Positions 15,127 through 15,323 of a stretch of 15,323 bases of DNA are shown here, piece after piece. How positions within the stretch are numbered: the first letter of the stretch is position 1; the number at the start of each line of letters is the position of its first letter. The translations under genes were made by a program, and so were the position numbers. This stretch comes from an uncultured Alphaproteobacteria bacterium (GTDB taxonomy: Bacteria; Pseudomonadota; Alphaproteobacteria; UBA9655), in contig CALBSK010000054.1 in NCBI GenBank assembly GCA_937967795.1, positions 1 to 15,323 of the forward strand. The letters run 5' to 3'. Below the pieces are notes generated by a model. It had not been told where the DNA came from, searched no databases, and was given only the letters and a program-made list of their open reading frames with translations.

Positions 15127-15227
15127 TGTCGCACTTTGTCGCATTCTCCTTGAAACTCAATGCGACACCAAAATCCCAGTATTTCTGCTGACTAGAGGGG
15201 TGCTGTCGCATTTGTCGCACTGTCGCA
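15127..15227 (+). repeat. Cluster of six TGTCGCA heptamers (iteron or integrase arm-site like)
   Basis: TGTCGCA occurs at 15127, 15137, 15204, 15213 and 15221, and inverted (TGCGACA) at 15161. Spacings within groups are 10, 9 and 8 bp, about one helical turn. Such phased short repeats bind replication initiators or integrase N-terminal domains. The neighbouring half-tRNA favours the integrase reading. Confidence 0.6.
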
Positions 15228-15323
15228 TTCATTTTCAGAATTAAATATCACCATCGTAAAATAACTCTATTAAAGTTACCATAGTAAAAATATCCATAAA
15301 TATAATAACATTTATTAGTATTA

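Larger units (their letters stand above)
14858..15323. other. Gene-free right end of the window
   Basis: No credible coding frame was found over about 470 bp. Apart from the tRNA-like remnant and the heptamer cluster listed separately, it holds an 8-bp inverted repeat CCGAAGAA/TTCTTCGG (14909-14916 and 14948-14955) with a 31-nt spacer. The last 80 bp are very AT-rich. Confidence 0.6.

Overview
The window looks like part of an integrated conjugative or mobilisable element in an intracellular or amoeba-associated alphaproteobacterium. I favour Holosporales (Paracaedibacter/Odyssella-like), with Rickettsiales as the alternative. The reasons are a Ti/RAGE-style traA (MOBQ relaxase-helicase) divergent from a small traD, a low-to-moderate G+C content (about 40% by eye), a group II intron, and large STAND/TPR and exported, glycine-rich proteins of a kind common in such symbionts. 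The taxonomic call is inference; nothing here fixes it.

Layout. Positions 1-310 carry a promoter and two tRNA genes, tRNA-Cys(GCA) and tRNA-Asn(GTT). Positions 388-1692 (minus) encode an AAA_14/DUF4143 ATPase. Positions 1803-2151 hold a small transcription unit: promoter, structured leader, a 65-aa protein and a good intrinsic terminator. Positions 2242-4528 (minus) are a traD gene split by a group II intron of about 2 kb. The intron sits 5 nt after the traD start codon, and its reverse transcriptase/maturase lies at 2582-3946. Positions 4529-4879 are the traD/traA divergent spacer, a candidate oriT region. Positions 4880-7891 (plus) encode TraA, with an N-terminal MobA/MobL relaxase and a C-terminal RecD/TraI-type helicase. 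Positions 7883-8533 (minus) encode a coiled-coil membrane protein that overlaps the traA end tail to tail and has its own near-consensus promoter.

The right part is accessory. Positions 8640-12023 (minus) encode a 1127-aa protein with a LuxR-type HTH, a predicted membrane span, an NB-ARC ATPase and kinesin-light-chain-like TPRs. Divergent from it, 12292-14802 (plus) encodes an 836-aa protein with a Sec signal peptide, a GTPase-like P-loop domain and a long glycine-rich tail. The spacer between them contains a perfect 20-bp palindrome. The NB-ARC protein may be a STAND sensor-regulator that controls the exported GTPase through this palindrome; this is a hypothesis.

The right end (14803-15323) has no gene. 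It holds a 16-bp hairpin after the GTPase gene, a degenerate tRNA 3' half on the minus strand, and six copies of the heptamer TGTCGCA. Together these resemble an integrase att/arm-site region or an iteron cluster at the edge of an element. No type IV secretion genes and no integrase are visible in the window.
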